A DNA stretch of 64,000 nt from Azoarcus sp. DD4 (GTDB lineage Bacteria > Pseudomonadota > Gammaproteobacteria > Burkholderiales > Rhodocyclaceae). The notes under the pieces are model-generated. The model ran no database searches, was not told where the DNA came from, and worked only from the letters and a program-made list of their open reading frames with translations. Shown one piece after another: positions 41,334 through 50,709 of the stretch. The stretch lies in assembly GCF_006496635.1 (NCBI RefSeq), contig NZ_CP022958.1, positions 124,001 through 188,000 of the forward strand, read 5' to 3'. Positions within the stretch are counted from its first letter, which is position 1, and every line of letters begins with the position of its first letter. The position numbers and the translations under genes were made by a program.

Positions 41334-42091
41334 ACGGCGACGAACTGAAGTACTGGAGTCTGCAGGGCACCATCGACGTGATGGACCGCGTGGCTGGCGA
41401 GCCCATGGGCGGGCTGTGGCTGGGCGACTGCTCGAGCATCGAATTCACACCGAACCCGACCACCGAGACCTTCAAGGAACACCACTCGGGCAACCGCAAC
41501 ACCGGCCTGTCCCTGTACCAGGGCACGGAAGCAACGCTGGCCATCACCCTGCACAACATCAGCACCGACAACATGGAGTTCATCTTCGGCGGATCGAAGG
41601 TGGCGCAGGACACCGATGCGGTGGTGAGCAAGACGGTGACGCCAGCGACGCTGCTGGTGGGCATGACCTTCTTGCTGGGCGCCTACGATCTGGCCTCGGT
41701 GTCGCTGGTCGACAGCACTGCCACGCCGGTGACGCTGGTGGCTGGCACCCACTACGAACTCGACGCCAAGACCGGCCGCGGCCGGCTGCTGAGCATCACT
41801 GGCCTGACCGGGCCGATCAAGGCGAGCTTCACGCCGGGCACCGTGAGCTACATCAAGATGCTCACGGACACCGAGCGTGAGAAGTGGATTCACATCACCG
41901 ACAAGAACACTGCGGTGGCTGGCATGCCGCGCATGGCGTTTGATTTCTACTTGGCGAAGATCCTCCCGAGCAGCTTCCAGTTCATCAACGAATCCCAGGG
42001 CGAAGCGGTGCTCAACTGCAACATCGTGGCCGACCCGACCAAGCTGGTGGATGGCGACCTGGGGCAGTTTGGCCGCGCGGTGATGCTGTGA
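41330..42091 (+). CDS. Major tail tube protein
   Basis: A 253-residue protein of the siphophage tube type: LKYWSLQGTIDVMDRVAGEP, LWLGDCSSIEFTPNPTTETF, then EHHSGNRNTGLSLYQGTEAT. The C-terminal part has a further beta domain (VAGTHYELDAKTGRGRLLSI). It is followed directly by a chaperone-like and a tape-measure gene. No sheath gene precedes it, which points to a non-contractile tail. Confidence 0.8.
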   Translation: MNGDELKYWSLQGTIDVMDRVAGEPMGGLWLGDCSSIEFTPNPTTETFKEHHSGNRNTGLSLYQGTEATLAITLHNISTDNMEFIFGGSKVAQDTDAVVSKTVTPATLLVGMTFLLGAYDLASVSLVDSTATPVTLVAGTHYELDAKTGRGRLLSITGLTGPIKASFTPGTVSYIKMLTDTEREKWIHITDKNTAVAGMPRMAFDFYLAKILPSSFQFINESQGEAVLNCNIVADPTKLVDGDLGQFGRAVML

Positions 42092-42816
42092 GCACCGCCG
42101 CCGACGTCGCGGCCGTACTCGGCCTGCCCACCATGGTGATGGTGGCAGGCGAGGCGGTACGTGTGTCGGGGGTGTTGTTCGCGGATCTGCCGCAACTGGC
42201 CGAGGAAGCGGCCGCGGCAGGAGCTACCGGCGGCGAGGACACGCTGTTCTTGAGCGTGCTGAATCGGAGCGTAAAGCGGTCGCCGGACTGGTGGGCAGGA
42301 CTTGCGGAAGCCGAGTTCGACGCGGTGATGGAGGCGTTCTACCGCGTCAATTCGCCGCTTTTCGAGACGGCCCAGCCCGCTGCTGCAGGAAGGGCCGAGA
42401 CGGCGAGCTGGGTTGATGTCGTTGCGCGCCTGGTGAAGGCCGGCCACAGCATTGCCGCGATCAAGGGCTACACGCTGCTGCAGATGGATGTGCTCAGCAA
42501 GGCGCTCGACCGCATCGATGCGGATCAGGCGCTGGACGCGCTGTCCATTGCCCGCACGGCGCAGGCCGACGGCAAGAGCTACGGGAAGGTGCTGGCGGAC
42601 ATGCGGCGCGTGCGCGCCAAGTTAGCGGCGGTGGGCGAACAGGCGCGTGGCCACCGCGCACAGCATTACCAGCGTGGCCCCCGCCAGGGCGATCAGCAGG
42701 GGAGCCGCAACGAGCCAGTTGATGGCCCAGCGGAAGATCTGGCCGGGGTCGGTACCGGTGGCGGCGCAGACCACGAAGAACACGACAAAGCCGGCCGCGA
42801 TGCCGAAGCCAAGTAG
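42088..42816 (+). CDS. Tail assembly chaperone-like protein
   Basis: A 242-codon frame from GTG 42088. Residues 1-185 look real (VLFADLPQLAEEAAAAGATG, then GHSIAAIKGYTLLQMDVLSK). Position between tube and tape measure fits a tail assembly chaperone (gpG/GT type). The last ~58 codons (GHRAQHYQRGPRQGDQQGSR onward) lose the codon bias and overlap a hydrophobic minus-strand frame, so the C-terminus is doubtful. No obvious slippery frameshift site was identified. Confidence 0.6.
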   Translation: MSTAADVAAVLGLPTMVMVAGEAVRVSGVLFADLPQLAEEAAAAGATGGEDTLFLSVLNRSVKRSPDWWAGLAEAEFDAVMEAFYRVNSPLFETAQPAAAGRAETASWVDVVARLVKAGHSIAAIKGYTLLQMDVLSKALDRIDADQALDALSIARTAQADGKSYGKVLADMRRVRAKLAAVGEQARGHRAQHYQRGPRQGDQQGSRNEPVDGPAEDLAGVGTGGGADHEEHDKAGRDAEAK

Positions 42817-42843
42817 CGTATCCAGGAGCTGACGAGTAGCCAT
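42622..42843 (-). CDS. Antisense two-span membrane protein
   Basis: A 73-residue frame opposite the end of the chaperone gene, ending next to the tape-measure start (shared CATG). It reads MATRQLLDTLLGFGIAAGFV, VFFVVCAATGTDPG, WAINWLVAAPLLIALAGATL, with a basic end. It has two membrane spans and much higher third-position GC than the opposing plus frame. A short membrane moron, possibly for superinfection exclusion, is plausible; chance cannot be excluded. Confidence 0.5.
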   Translation of the reverse strand: MATRQLLDTLLGFGIAAGFVVFFVVCAATGTDPGQIFRWAINWLVAAPLLIALAGATLVMLCAVATRLFAHRR

Positions 42844-45800
42844 GACGGGGCCCAACAAGGTCGAGATCGCCCTCAGTGTAGACAAGCGTGAGGGCGAGTC
42901 AAACCTGAAGGCGTTTTCGCGCGCCTTCGATCAGCTGCTGCGCTCGCTTGGCAAGGGCGATGGCGACATCAAGGCGTTTCGCCGACTGGCGGCCGATGTC
43001 GAAGCAGGCAAGGTGGCGGTTGCGTCGCTGGACGAGCAGACACGCAAGCTGCTGCAGGTTTTCCGGGAAGGCTCGCAGGTTGCGGCCGACCGGGACTTGC
43101 TTGGGCTGTCGGCCCACAAGGACATCCAGGAGCAGATCTACCGTACGCGCGAGGCGTACGAGCGCCTTGCGGCTTCGGGCAAGCTGACCAGCGCCGAGTT
43201 GGCGCAGGCTGCGCTGAAGACTGAAGAGCGCATCCGCGAGCTGCACAAGGAGACCAATGGCTGGGCGGATTCGCTGGTCAACGCGAAGGCCGCCCTTGCG
43301 GGTATGGCGGCCTCTGCGGCTGGGGTGACCGCTGTGGCCGTGGCTGGCATCAAGTTCGAGTCGTCGATGGCCGCCGTGAATAAGGTGGTCGGCGGCACCG
43401 ACGAGCAGATCGCAGCGCTGTCGAAACGGCTCCGTGAGCTGGCAACGGAAATGCCGGTAGAAGGTGGCGTCAACGGCCTCGCCGCGATTGCGGCGATGGG
43501 CGGGCAGCTCGGTGTTCCCATCGAGAAGCTGGAGGCCTTCGTCACGCTTGCCGCGAAAATGGGCGTGGCGTTCAACCTGAGTTCGGAGCAGTCGGCGAAG
43601 GCGGTTGCAGAGCTCAGCAACGTCTTCAACCTGCCGCTGGAGCGGGTTGGAGAGTTGGGCGATGCCGTGAATGCGTTGGGCAACACGATGTCTGCCCGGG
43701 AAGGCGACATTGTCGATGTTCTCACCCGGATCGGTGGCAGTGCTACGCAGTTCAACCTGACGGCGGAGCAGTCTGCCGCGCTGGCAGCGTCGATGCTGAG
43801 CCTGGGCATGAGCAGCGAGGTGGCCGGTACCGGCATCAATGCGATGCTGGCCAAGCTGCAGACGGCCAAGCTGCAGGGGGCGGACTTCCAGGCCGCGCTG
43901 GCCGAGATGGGCGTATCCGCCAACAAGCTGGCCAAGGATATCCGCGCGAATCCGCAGGCGGCGCTGCTGGAGTTCTTGCGCACGCTGAAGTCGCTGGATG
44001 GCCAGTCGCGCGCGGAGGTCATCACGCGGCTGTTCGGCCTGGAATACCAGGACAAGATTTCGCGCCTGGTCGCGGGGCTTGCGCAGTACGAGGCGGCGCT
44101 GGGCCGGATCAGCAGTCGCAGTGCCACCGCTGGTGCGATGGAGAAGGAGTACCAGGCGCAGCTGAAGACCACCGACGCGCAGATTCGGCTGTTGAGGCAA
44201 AGCGTTGAGGTGGCCGCGATCAACCTCGGAACGGTCTTCCTTCCGGCGCTGCGTAGTGTCGTCACAATGCTGGGTGACGCCGCCGCGGGTGTCGCAAAGT
44301 TCATCGAGACTTTCCCTGAAATCTCCGCTCTGGCTGCAACTTTGGGGACGGTGATGGTCACCGCCGGCTCGCTGCGCTTGGTGCTGCTGGCGCTGACGGT
44401 GGCCGGTACGCGTGGGTTCGGTGCCCTGTTCGGCGCGGTGAAGGATCTGAACGTCGGCCTGGGCGACGCCATCAAGAACGTCGGCAAGCTGCAAACGGCC
44501 TTCAATCTGGCGGGCGCTGCGATTGTCGGGTGGGAGATCGGCCGCTGGGCGCGCGAAGAGTTTGAAATCGTCGAGTTGGCGGGGGTTGAACTCGCGAACG
44601 CACTGACCAAGCTGGCCGAGCGTGCGCAGTTCGCCTGGTTTGCCTACGAGAACAAGTGGTCGCCGAAGACCGTCATCGATGAGTACGACCGTCTGCAGCA
44701 GCGGCTGAAGGAGATCGACGACACCTACGCCGAGATGGCTGCGGAGGCAAAAGCCCGCAGGGCTGGGCAGAGTATGTCAGCGCCACCGGCGCCCCCTGCA
44801 CCGCCCTCGCCTTCGATGGACAAGCCCGCGACCGGCGCCGAGAACCTGGCCGGCTCGCTGGCCAAGGCGCGCGAGGCGGCTGCCGAGCTGGGCGTAGACC
44901 TGACGAAGTTTTCGACCTCGGTTTCGCCCGAATTCGAGGTGCTGCAGACGCACCTGGATGCCGTGGTGGCCGCACTGCCGAAGCTGAAGGAATCCGGCGT
45001 GCAGACTGGCGCGGCGCTGAAGACTGCGCTGTCGCAGATGATTGCCGGGGCACGCAACCCGGCCGAGCTGCTGGCGCTGACCGAGCGCATTCGCGAATTG
45101 GGCGCTGCCGGCGAGCTGTCGAAGCCGCAGTTGGTCTCCCTGTTTGATGATGTGCGTGCGAAGGCCCGGGAGGCGACAGCCGAGACGGCGCAGTTGCGCG
45201 GCGAGATTGCCAACCTGCTGGCCGAGGCCGCGAATGTCCGCAATGGCACGGCTGGGGCCGGCGCCAAGGCGACCGAGCGGCGCGAGCGCGGGCTGACCGA
45301 CGAGGAGCGCGACGCGCTCAATTGGCGTCGTGCGGACAGCGCGGTGAGCGAGGCCCAGCAGTTGGCGACCTTCGCGCAGAACGCGGCAATCGACGGCCGC
45401 GCCCAGCAGGCACAGCAGTACGCGGCGCGCGCGGCGCAGCTGATCCAGCAGGCCAGCGCCTACGCCGACAAGCTGAAGGACGACACGGATGCGGCCAACA
45501 TGTTCGACCGCATCGCCGAGGCGGAGGCGCGCGGACTGGAGGCACAGGCCGCGCTGAAGCAGCGGCAGCTGCAGGACATCGAGGCCGCGTCGGCCGCACA
45601 GGCGCAACAGCTTTCGCAGCTCGAAACCCGGTTGCAGCAGCTGCGCGACGCGGTGACCACGGTGAAGGTGGATGCGAGCGTTGACCCGGCGACGGCCGCG
45701 ATCGAGCAGGTGAAGACGGCACTGGCCGCGCTGCCGGACCTGAAGACGATCACTGTCGAGGTGGTGACCAAGCAGGACATCCAGTGGTCGAGCGACAGCG

Positions 45801-46195
45801 GCACGAATGTAGCCGAGAGTTTGGCCGATGCACTCCCAGCGCGCGCCTACGGCGGCCGGTTGCCGGGCATTGCCCACGGCGACCGGTCGGACAACGTGCT
45901 GTACTGGGGCACGCCCGGCGAGCATGTGATTCAGATCCCCGCGGTGCGCTACTACGGTCGGTCCTTCATCGATGCGATCAACAACATGCGTATCCCCAAG
46001 CATGGCTATGGCGGGGCGATTGCGGCGGCCGCAGCCCCGACGCTTGCGGCGGCAACGGGGGCGAGCGACATGGTCGGCGCCAACCTGGTTGTCCCAGGCG
46101 TGGGGAGCTACCCGGTCAAGGCCTCGGCTGACGTCTATGGCCAGATGCAGCGCGCCTTTAAGGTCGCCGCGCTCAAGGCCGGGGGGCGCAGGTAA
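42842..46195 (+). CDS. Tail tape measure protein
   Basis: A 1117-residue protein that sets tail length. It has the TP901-type core near residues 165-260 (FESSMAAVNKVVGGTDEQIA, then ALSKRLRELATEMPVEGGVN) and a hydrophobic region at about 500-545 (AATLGTVMVTAGSLRLVLLA). Long coiled coils flank the core (LQQRLKEIDDTYAEMAAEAK). The C-terminus (PGEHVIQIPAVRYYGRSFID) is also typical. At roughly 1.4-1.5 A per residue a tail near 160 nm is expected (inference). Confidence 0.92.
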   Translation: MTGPNKVEIALSVDKREGESNLKAFSRAFDQLLRSLGKGDGDIKAFRRLAADVEAGKVAVASLDEQTRKLLQVFREGSQVAADRDLLGLSAHKDIQEQIYRTREAYERLAASGKLTSAELAQAALKTEERIRELHKETNGWADSLVNAKAALAGMAASAAGVTAVAVAGIKFESSMAAVNKVVGGTDEQIAALSKRLRELATEMPVEGGVNGLAAIAAMGGQLGVPIEKLEAFVTLAAKMGVAFNLSSEQSAKAVAELSNVFNLPLERVGELGDAVNALGNTMSAREGDIVDVLTRIGGSATQFNLTAEQSAALAASMLSLGMSSEVAGTGINAMLAKLQTAKLQGADFQAALAEMGVSANKLAKDIRANPQAALLEFLRTLKSLDGQSRAEVITRLFGLEYQDKISRLVAGLAQYEAALGRISSRSATAGAMEKEYQAQLKTTDAQIRLLRQSVEVAAINLGTVFLPALRSVVTMLGDAAAGVAKFIETFPEISALAATLGTVMVTAGSLRLVLLALTVAGTRGFGALFGAVKDLNVGLGDAIKNVGKLQTAFNLAGAAIVGWEIGRWAREEFEIVELAGVELANALTKLAERAQFAWFAYENKWSPKTVIDEYDRLQQRLKEIDDTYAEMAAEAKARRAGQSMSAPPAPPAPPSPSMDKPATGAENLAGSLAKAREAAAELGVDLTKFSTSVSPEFEVLQTHLDAVVAALPKLKESGVQTGAALKTALSQMIAGARNPAELLALTERIRELGAAGELSKPQLVSLFDDVRAKAREATAETAQLRGEIANLLAEAANVRNGTAGAGAKATERRERGLTDEERDALNWRRADSAVSEAQQLATFAQNAAIDGRAQQAQQYAARAAQLIQQASAYADKLKDDTDAANMFDRIAEAEARGLEAQAALKQRQLQDIEAASAAQAQQLSQLETRLQQLRDAVTTVKVDASVDPATAAIEQVKTALAALPDLKTITVEVVTKQDIQWSSDSGTNVAESLADALPARAYGGRLPGIAHGDRSDNVLYWGTPGEHVIQIPAVRYYGRSFIDAINNMRIPKHGYGGAIAAAAAPTLAAATGASDMVGANLVVPGVGSYPVKASADVYGQMQRAFKVAALKAGGRR

Positions 46196-46710
46196 TGCGG
46201 CGCCAGCCCGACCTGGTCATCAACGGCATCGCGTTCCCGGTACGGGCCGCCGGCCGCATCACCCAGACCTATGCCCCGTTGGGCGGCTTCGCCACCCGGC
46301 GCACGGCCTCGGGCCGCTTGATCGCGCAAGAGACCTGGCGGCGCATCTCGACCCAGATCAGCGCGGAAGGTCTGATCCCTGCGGCGCTGGACAGCATCGA
46401 CTGGAGCGGCGAGTTGACGATCGCCTGTGTGGCCACGCGCGCCCGGCAGTCGGCTACGCCCTCGATCACGCTGCCGGCTGCGCGCCGCACGGACGCTGCG
46501 CCCTACGGGTTCGGCCTGGTCGGGCACCAGCTGGTGCCGACGGCCGTGTCGATGGCTGGCGATGTGGCCACCCTGGCTGCGGTCGCCGGCGCCAGCGCTT
46601 ACACCGTCCTTTACTACCCGCTGCTGGTGATGCGCAGCGCCGGCCCGCAGGAGCAGTACGACGCGGCCGGCGCAGTGGCGGGGTTCAATTTGAGCGCCGA
46701 GGAAATCTAA
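46195..46710 (+). CDS. Distal tail-like protein
   Basis: A 171-residue protein right after the tape measure (LVINGIAFPVRAAGRITQTY, APLGGFATRRTASGRL). Position and beta-rich start suggest a distal tail component linking tube and hub, as in D3112/B3-type phages. No firm family assigned. The start overlaps the tape-measure stop (TAATG). Confidence 0.55.
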   Translation: MRRQPDLVINGIAFPVRAAGRITQTYAPLGGFATRRTASGRLIAQETWRRISTQISAEGLIPAALDSIDWSGELTIACVATRARQSATPSITLPAARRTDAAPYGFGLVGHQLVPTAVSMAGDVATLAAVAGASAYTVLYYPLLVMRSAGPQEQYDAAGAVAGFNLSAEEI

Positions 46711-46719
46711 GGAGCTGCT

Positions 46720-47112
46720 ATGGCTGCACCGTATCTCACCAGCTGGAACCCGGCCGCGATCATCGCTGCCAACACTGCTCTGCTCGCGTTGGTCGACGCT
46801 GACACCAACCCCGCCTACATGACCGCTCACGACGCTGCCGATGTGCTGCTGGGAACGGTCGTGTTGGGTGACCCCTGCGGTACGGTCAACGGCACCACAG
46901 GGCAGCTCGACCTCATCATCGCGGCGCAAGAAGACGCGGCGCCGGCCGGTGGGAATATCGCCTACTGGACGCTGCGGGATGGCGCGGGTGTTGCATATAG
47001 ATCGATAGAGGCCGTCGAGTCGCCCACTCCGGTACCCGGCAAGATTGCCATGAACACGTTGGCCGTGCTGGAGGGTGGTCCGGTCCAGATCCTCGCTGCG
47101 TCGGTGGCGTAA
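46720..47112 (+). CDS. Distal tail-region protein, unknown function
   Basis: A 130-residue protein (YLTSWNPAAIIAANTALLAL ... LNTLAVLEGGPVQILAA-like end). AAGGAG precedes the ATG. It lies between the distal-tail-like and propeller genes; no family recognised. Confidence 0.6.
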   Translation: MAAPYLTSWNPAAIIAANTALLALVDADTNPAYMTAHDAADVLLGTVVLGDPCGTVNGTTGQLDLIIAAQEDAAPAGGNIAYWTLRDGAGVAYRSIEAVESPTPVPGKIAMNTLAVLEGGPVQILAASVA

Positions 47113-47114
47113 GC

Positions 47115-48302
47115 ATGTCCACGGGCGTGCTGGCAGTCGGGTGCAACGCGGCGAATAGCCTTGACGCGTACGACGCGGCGGATCTCTCCAAGTGCGTCGA
47201 CGCGGTAACGCTGTTCGCTGGCATCACGGCAGGAATCATCAACGGCGTTGCATTCAGCCCTTCAGGGGCGAAGCTTGCGGCCGCGCTTAGCGGCCTGCCG
47301 TTCCTCGCGGTGATCGACACGGTGGCGGCGGCGCCTGTAACCCTCGCCGGCGGCAACCCGGCGAGCTCGGGTAACGGCGTGAGTTTTAGTCCGGATGGCG
47401 CGTTGCTGGCGGTCGCAAACAATAGCGTGCCGTCGCTCACTGTGTATGACACAGACGACTGGACCAAAGTCACGTTCACGAGCACTCCCCCTGAAGGGCA
47501 GGGGTACTCGTGTGCGTTCAGCCCGGACGGCAGCTTGTTGGCAGTCGGCCATGGCACGAGCCCCTTCCTTTCGGTGTACATCGTCGCGACCGGCGTGCGG
47601 GTGGCCCTCGCGGGTGGTAATCCATCGGGGATCGGGTACGGCGTCGCGTTCAGCCCGGACGGCAGCAAGCTGGCTGTTGCCCATGCCACGTCACCGTATC
47701 TGACCGTTTACAACACGGCCGATTGGTCCAAGGTGACGATCAGCGGCGGTAATCCGGCGGGGACTGGGCGCGGCGTGGCGTTTAGCCCGGACGGCAGCAG
47801 GCTGGCCGTTGCACATGCCACGTCGCCGTATCTGACCGTCTATAACGTGGCCGACTGGTCCAAGGTGACGATCAGCGGGGGGAATCCGGCTGGAAATGGC
47901 CGCGGCGTGGCATTCAGCCCGGACGGTACCCGGTTGGCGGTGGTGCATACGACGTCGCCCTATCTGACCGTCTACATCACATCAACGTGGGGTAAAGCCT
48001 CGCTGACAGGGGGCAACCCCGCCGGCGAGGGAAACGGCTGCGCATGGCGTGCTGCGGCGCCCTTGCGCGTGGCTGCGCTCGTCCCCCATGTCGTTACGGA
48101 CGATACCGGCGCGCCAGCGAGCCGGGTGCATCGGCTCTATCGACGGTCCAATGGTGAGTTGCTTGCCAGCAGGACGTCGAGCGCAGGCGGCGAATACAGC
48201 GCACCGTTCCTGACCGCGCTGCCGGTGCAGGTGGTGGTGTTGGATGACGATGCGGGTAGTGTCTACAACGACAAAATCCTTGGCAGGGTGATCCCGGGAT
48301 GA
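47115..48302 (+). CDS. Seven-bladed WD40-like beta-propeller tail protein
   Basis: A 395-residue protein. Six FSPDG/FSPSG motifs recur at residues 47, 91, 135, 179, 223 and 267, exactly 44 apart. A seventh, degenerate one (GCAW) is at about 308, so residues 4-311 form a seven-bladed propeller. The last ~75 residues (VVTDDTGAPASRVHRLYRRS, then YNDKILGRVIPG) are a separate small domain common in phage tail proteins. A ligand-binding role at the tail tip is likely. Blades 4-6 are nearly identical. Confidence 0.8.
   Translation: MSTGVLAVGCNAANSLDAYDAADLSKCVDAVTLFAGITAGIINGVAFSPSGAKLAAALSGLPFLAVIDTVAAAPVTLAGGNPASSGNGVSFSPDGALLAVANNSVPSLTVYDTDDWTKVTFTSTPPEGQGYSCAFSPDGSLLAVGHGTSPFLSVYIVATGVRVALAGGNPSGIGYGVAFSPDGSKLAVAHATSPYLTVYNTADWSKVTISGGNPAGTGRGVAFSPDGSRLAVAHATSPYLTVYNVADWSKVTISGGNPAGNGRGVAFSPDGTRLAVVHTTSPYLTVYITSTWGKASLTGGNPAGEGNGCAWRAAAPLRVAALVPHVVTDDTGAPASRVHRLYRRSNGELLASRTSSAGGEYSAPFLTALPVQVVVLDDDAGSVYNDKILGRVIPG
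47610..48005 (+). repeat. 132-bp tandem repeats coding propeller blades
   Basis: Three successive 132-bp units (phase set by FSPDG codons at about 47649, 47781 and 47913) encode almost the same blade with TSPYLTVYN, ADWSKVTISGGNPAG. DNA identity between units is visibly higher than between the earlier blades, pointing to recent duplication. Confidence 0.75.
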
Positions 48303-50395
48303 GTTATACGCCGCCCGCCGGCACCGCGGCTGCAGTCAGTTGGGCCGGGGAATCCCCTTATACGCCGCCGCCGGGCACGGCTGCCGCGGTCGCGTTCGGG
48401 GATCCGGTACCGGCAGGGACTGCGTTGTTTCCGTCGCCGTTGGGCGCGCTGTCCGGCACTGCGCTGGTCGTGTTCCCACAAGGGCAGGCCCTGATTCCGT
48501 CGCCGCTCGGCGTATTGACTGCGACCGCGTTGGCGCCGCCAACTGGCGTGGCGTTGATTGCCTCCCCGCTAGGTGGTGTTGCAGGCGTGGCGTATGTGCT
48601 GCCTGCGGCAATCGGTCGTTTTGAGGGGCCGCTCGGATCAATGTCGGGGCTTGCCTGGCATGGCCAGCCGGCCGATCCGGCGCCCGACGTGGGGCAGACA
48701 ACGCTCAAGTGGCGTGCGCGCGTGACGCTGGGCGGTGTGGATCGGTCCGACCAGCTCGTCGGCCCGGTATCGGTTGAGGGCGCAGAGAACGAAGCGGCGG
48801 TCGCGTCGTTCGCGTTTGATCCGGAGGGTTCGGTCGACGTGATCGCGCTGGCCGGGCAGGTAGTCGTGCTCGAGTTCGAGCGCACCAGTGGGCCGGCATA
48901 CCTGCGCCGGATGTTCACCGGCGTGGTCGAGGAGGCCGAGTTCGACATGCAGACCGGCGTTGTGAGCTGCCTGTGCCACGACCAGTTTCAGGAGATCATG
49001 GCCGGCCAGACGCGCGCGTGGATTGACGCGGCGGTGGGCGGGCGCTGGAGCGAGGCGGTGTCGGGCACGCCGGCGGACAATTTCGCCTACCTGCAGGCGC
49101 GGCTGGAGTCGGTGCCCAAGTCGATGGCGCTCGACCCGTATGGCGTGCCGACCGTGCTGCCGTGGCGGGGCGGTGACATTGCCAAGGCGGCGACGCTGAC
49201 GCCGGACGACTGGCTGGACGGTACGCCCCGGCTGACGATGCCGAGCCGCGACAGCCTGCGCACGCGCGTGGTGGTGCGCATGCAGTATCGTTACCAGCGG
49301 CTGCGAGCGCGATACATCACGGCCGAGTGGTCGCAGCCGATCGGGTGGTTCATCTGGCGCGAGACGTCCGGCGAGCGGCACAGCCTGCAGTGGCTGAGCG
49401 TGGCGATGGTCAAGTCCGCATGCGAGGGCCTTTCGGGCTGGGAAATCATCGGCACGATGGACATCACCAGCCCGGCGCCGGGCGTCTACCTTAACGAGGG
49501 CTGGGACGACGGCGGGATCGTGATCACGCCGGACGAGGCGCCCAATCTGGCGCTGGGCTTTACCACCTATCTGGGCACCCGGTGGCAGCAGACGGTGACC
49601 GAGGACTACACCGTCACCGTGGTCAATGACTCGCTCGAAACGGCGCTGGGCAAGGAGATTGCCGACGAGATCGGCGCCAACCTGGTGGCGGAATTCGATC
49701 AGGCAGCGTGGGAGACGGATGCGAGCGTGGGCCCCGGCCCGGTGCTTGTTGTGTCGGAGCCGAGCACGACGCCGCCGCCGATTGGCGACACGATCGAGGT
49801 GTGGCAGCCGGAAGGGTTCGACGAGGCGGCCCGCGACGAGATCATGCGCACGCTGCTCGACCAGGCGTGGGTGCGCCTGGCGACAGCGACCCGCACCGGG
49901 CGCATCAGCCTGGACGTGTCGATTCGCCCGGATCTGTGGCTGGACTGGTGGCTCACCATCGAGGCGACCAAGGTGCGCGCAGCCGGCAAGGTGGCCGCCT
50001 ATAAGCACGTGCTTGACCCCGATGCCGGCGAGGCGACGACATCGCTCGAAGTGGCTCTGGCGCTGCCGGGCAATGTGCATCAGGCCTTGCCGACCTGGTC
50101 GCTGCCCGCTACGCCGGCGGACACCAGCCCGGCCGGCACCTACACCTGCACCATCGGTGAGTACGTCGGTGGGCTGGAGACGAGTGTGCCGTTCGATGAG
50201 GCCACGATGGTGGGCTTCTCGACCAACCTGGCGGACCTTCTGACCGACGCCGAGAAGGCGAGCCGCGAGTGGTATCCGCTCCAGCTCAGCATTCAGGCGC
50301 CGGACCTGGAAGAGACCGCGCGCGATCCGCTGACGCTGACCACCTCGGCGACGATCAACGTTGCCGTGCCGACCGACCTGCTGGAGTTCATCTGA
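48299..50395 (+). CDS. Tail hub/baseplate-like protein
   Basis: A 698-residue protein. The N-terminal 115 residues are repeats such as ALFPSPLGALSGTALVVFPQ and ALIPSPLGVLTATAL, matching the PLG motif of the fibre-module repeat protein. From about residue 135 (WRARVTLGGVDRSDQLVGPV) it reads like a tail hub of siphophages (gp27-like folds), with a long C-terminal beta region. ATG overlaps the propeller stop (ATGA). Confidence 0.65.
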   Translation: MSYTPPAGTAAAVSWAGESPYTPPPGTAAAVAFGDPVPAGTALFPSPLGALSGTALVVFPQGQALIPSPLGVLTATALAPPTGVALIASPLGGVAGVAYVLPAAIGRFEGPLGSMSGLAWHGQPADPAPDVGQTTLKWRARVTLGGVDRSDQLVGPVSVEGAENEAAVASFAFDPEGSVDVIALAGQVVVLEFERTSGPAYLRRMFTGVVEEAEFDMQTGVVSCLCHDQFQEIMAGQTRAWIDAAVGGRWSEAVSGTPADNFAYLQARLESVPKSMALDPYGVPTVLPWRGGDIAKAATLTPDDWLDGTPRLTMPSRDSLRTRVVVRMQYRYQRLRARYITAEWSQPIGWFIWRETSGERHSLQWLSVAMVKSACEGLSGWEIIGTMDITSPAPGVYLNEGWDDGGIVITPDEAPNLALGFTTYLGTRWQQTVTEDYTVTVVNDSLETALGKEIADEIGANLVAEFDQAAWETDASVGPGPVLVVSEPSTTPPPIGDTIEVWQPEGFDEAARDEIMRTLLDQAWVRLATATRTGRISLDVSIRPDLWLDWWLTIEATKVRAAGKVAAYKHVLDPDAGEATTSLEVALALPGNVHQALPTWSLPATPADTSPAGTYTCTIGEYVGGLETSVPFDEATMVGFSTNLADLLTDAEKASREWYPLQLSIQAPDLEETARDPLTLTTSATINVAVPTDLLEFI

Positions 50396-50709
50396 TGGCT
50401 ATCCCCGCATCGCCTTTCGGAGACGCGATGAAGCGTTTCCTGGGCAAGAACCCGGGCTGGAAGGGTATTGCGGATGCAATCCCGGCCGGCCGCCGGCCCG
50501 GTGAAACGTCGACCGGCCGCCCTTCGAACACGTCTGCAAGTGGCACCGGCGGCGGTTCGTTCAGGGAATCCGACTACACGCTGCGCGAGTACCACCCCAA
50601 GGTAGTCAAGCACACCAGCGATGGGGTGTTTTCGTTCGAGATCGAGCCGATCAAGAAGGTGGTCGGTTTCAACAACCAGGCGCACGAGTACGCAGCGCCG
50701 ACGGCATGA
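50395..50709 (+). CDS. Small distal tail protein
   Basis: A 104-residue protein (MAIPASPFGDAMKRFLGKNP ... FEIEPIKKVVGFNNQAHEYA). Gly/Ser/Thr-rich in the middle, probably flexible. It overlaps both neighbours and may link the hub to the terminal protein. No family recognised. Confidence 0.6.
   Translation: MAIPASPFGDAMKRFLGKNPGWKGIADAIPAGRRPGETSTGRPSNTSASGTGGGSFRESDYTLREYHPKVVKHTSDGVFSFEIEPIKKVVGFNNQAHEYAAPTA

Noticed and set aside
41330..46195. Contractile-tail interpretation of the tail module
   Set aside because: There is one tube-type gene followed by chaperone and tape measure; no sheath, gpJ/gpW or spike-like gene was recognised.
47115..48302. Tandem repeats considered as a CRISPR-like array
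   Set aside because: The 132-bp units are contiguous and code in frame for propeller blades; there are no short repeats with unique spacers.
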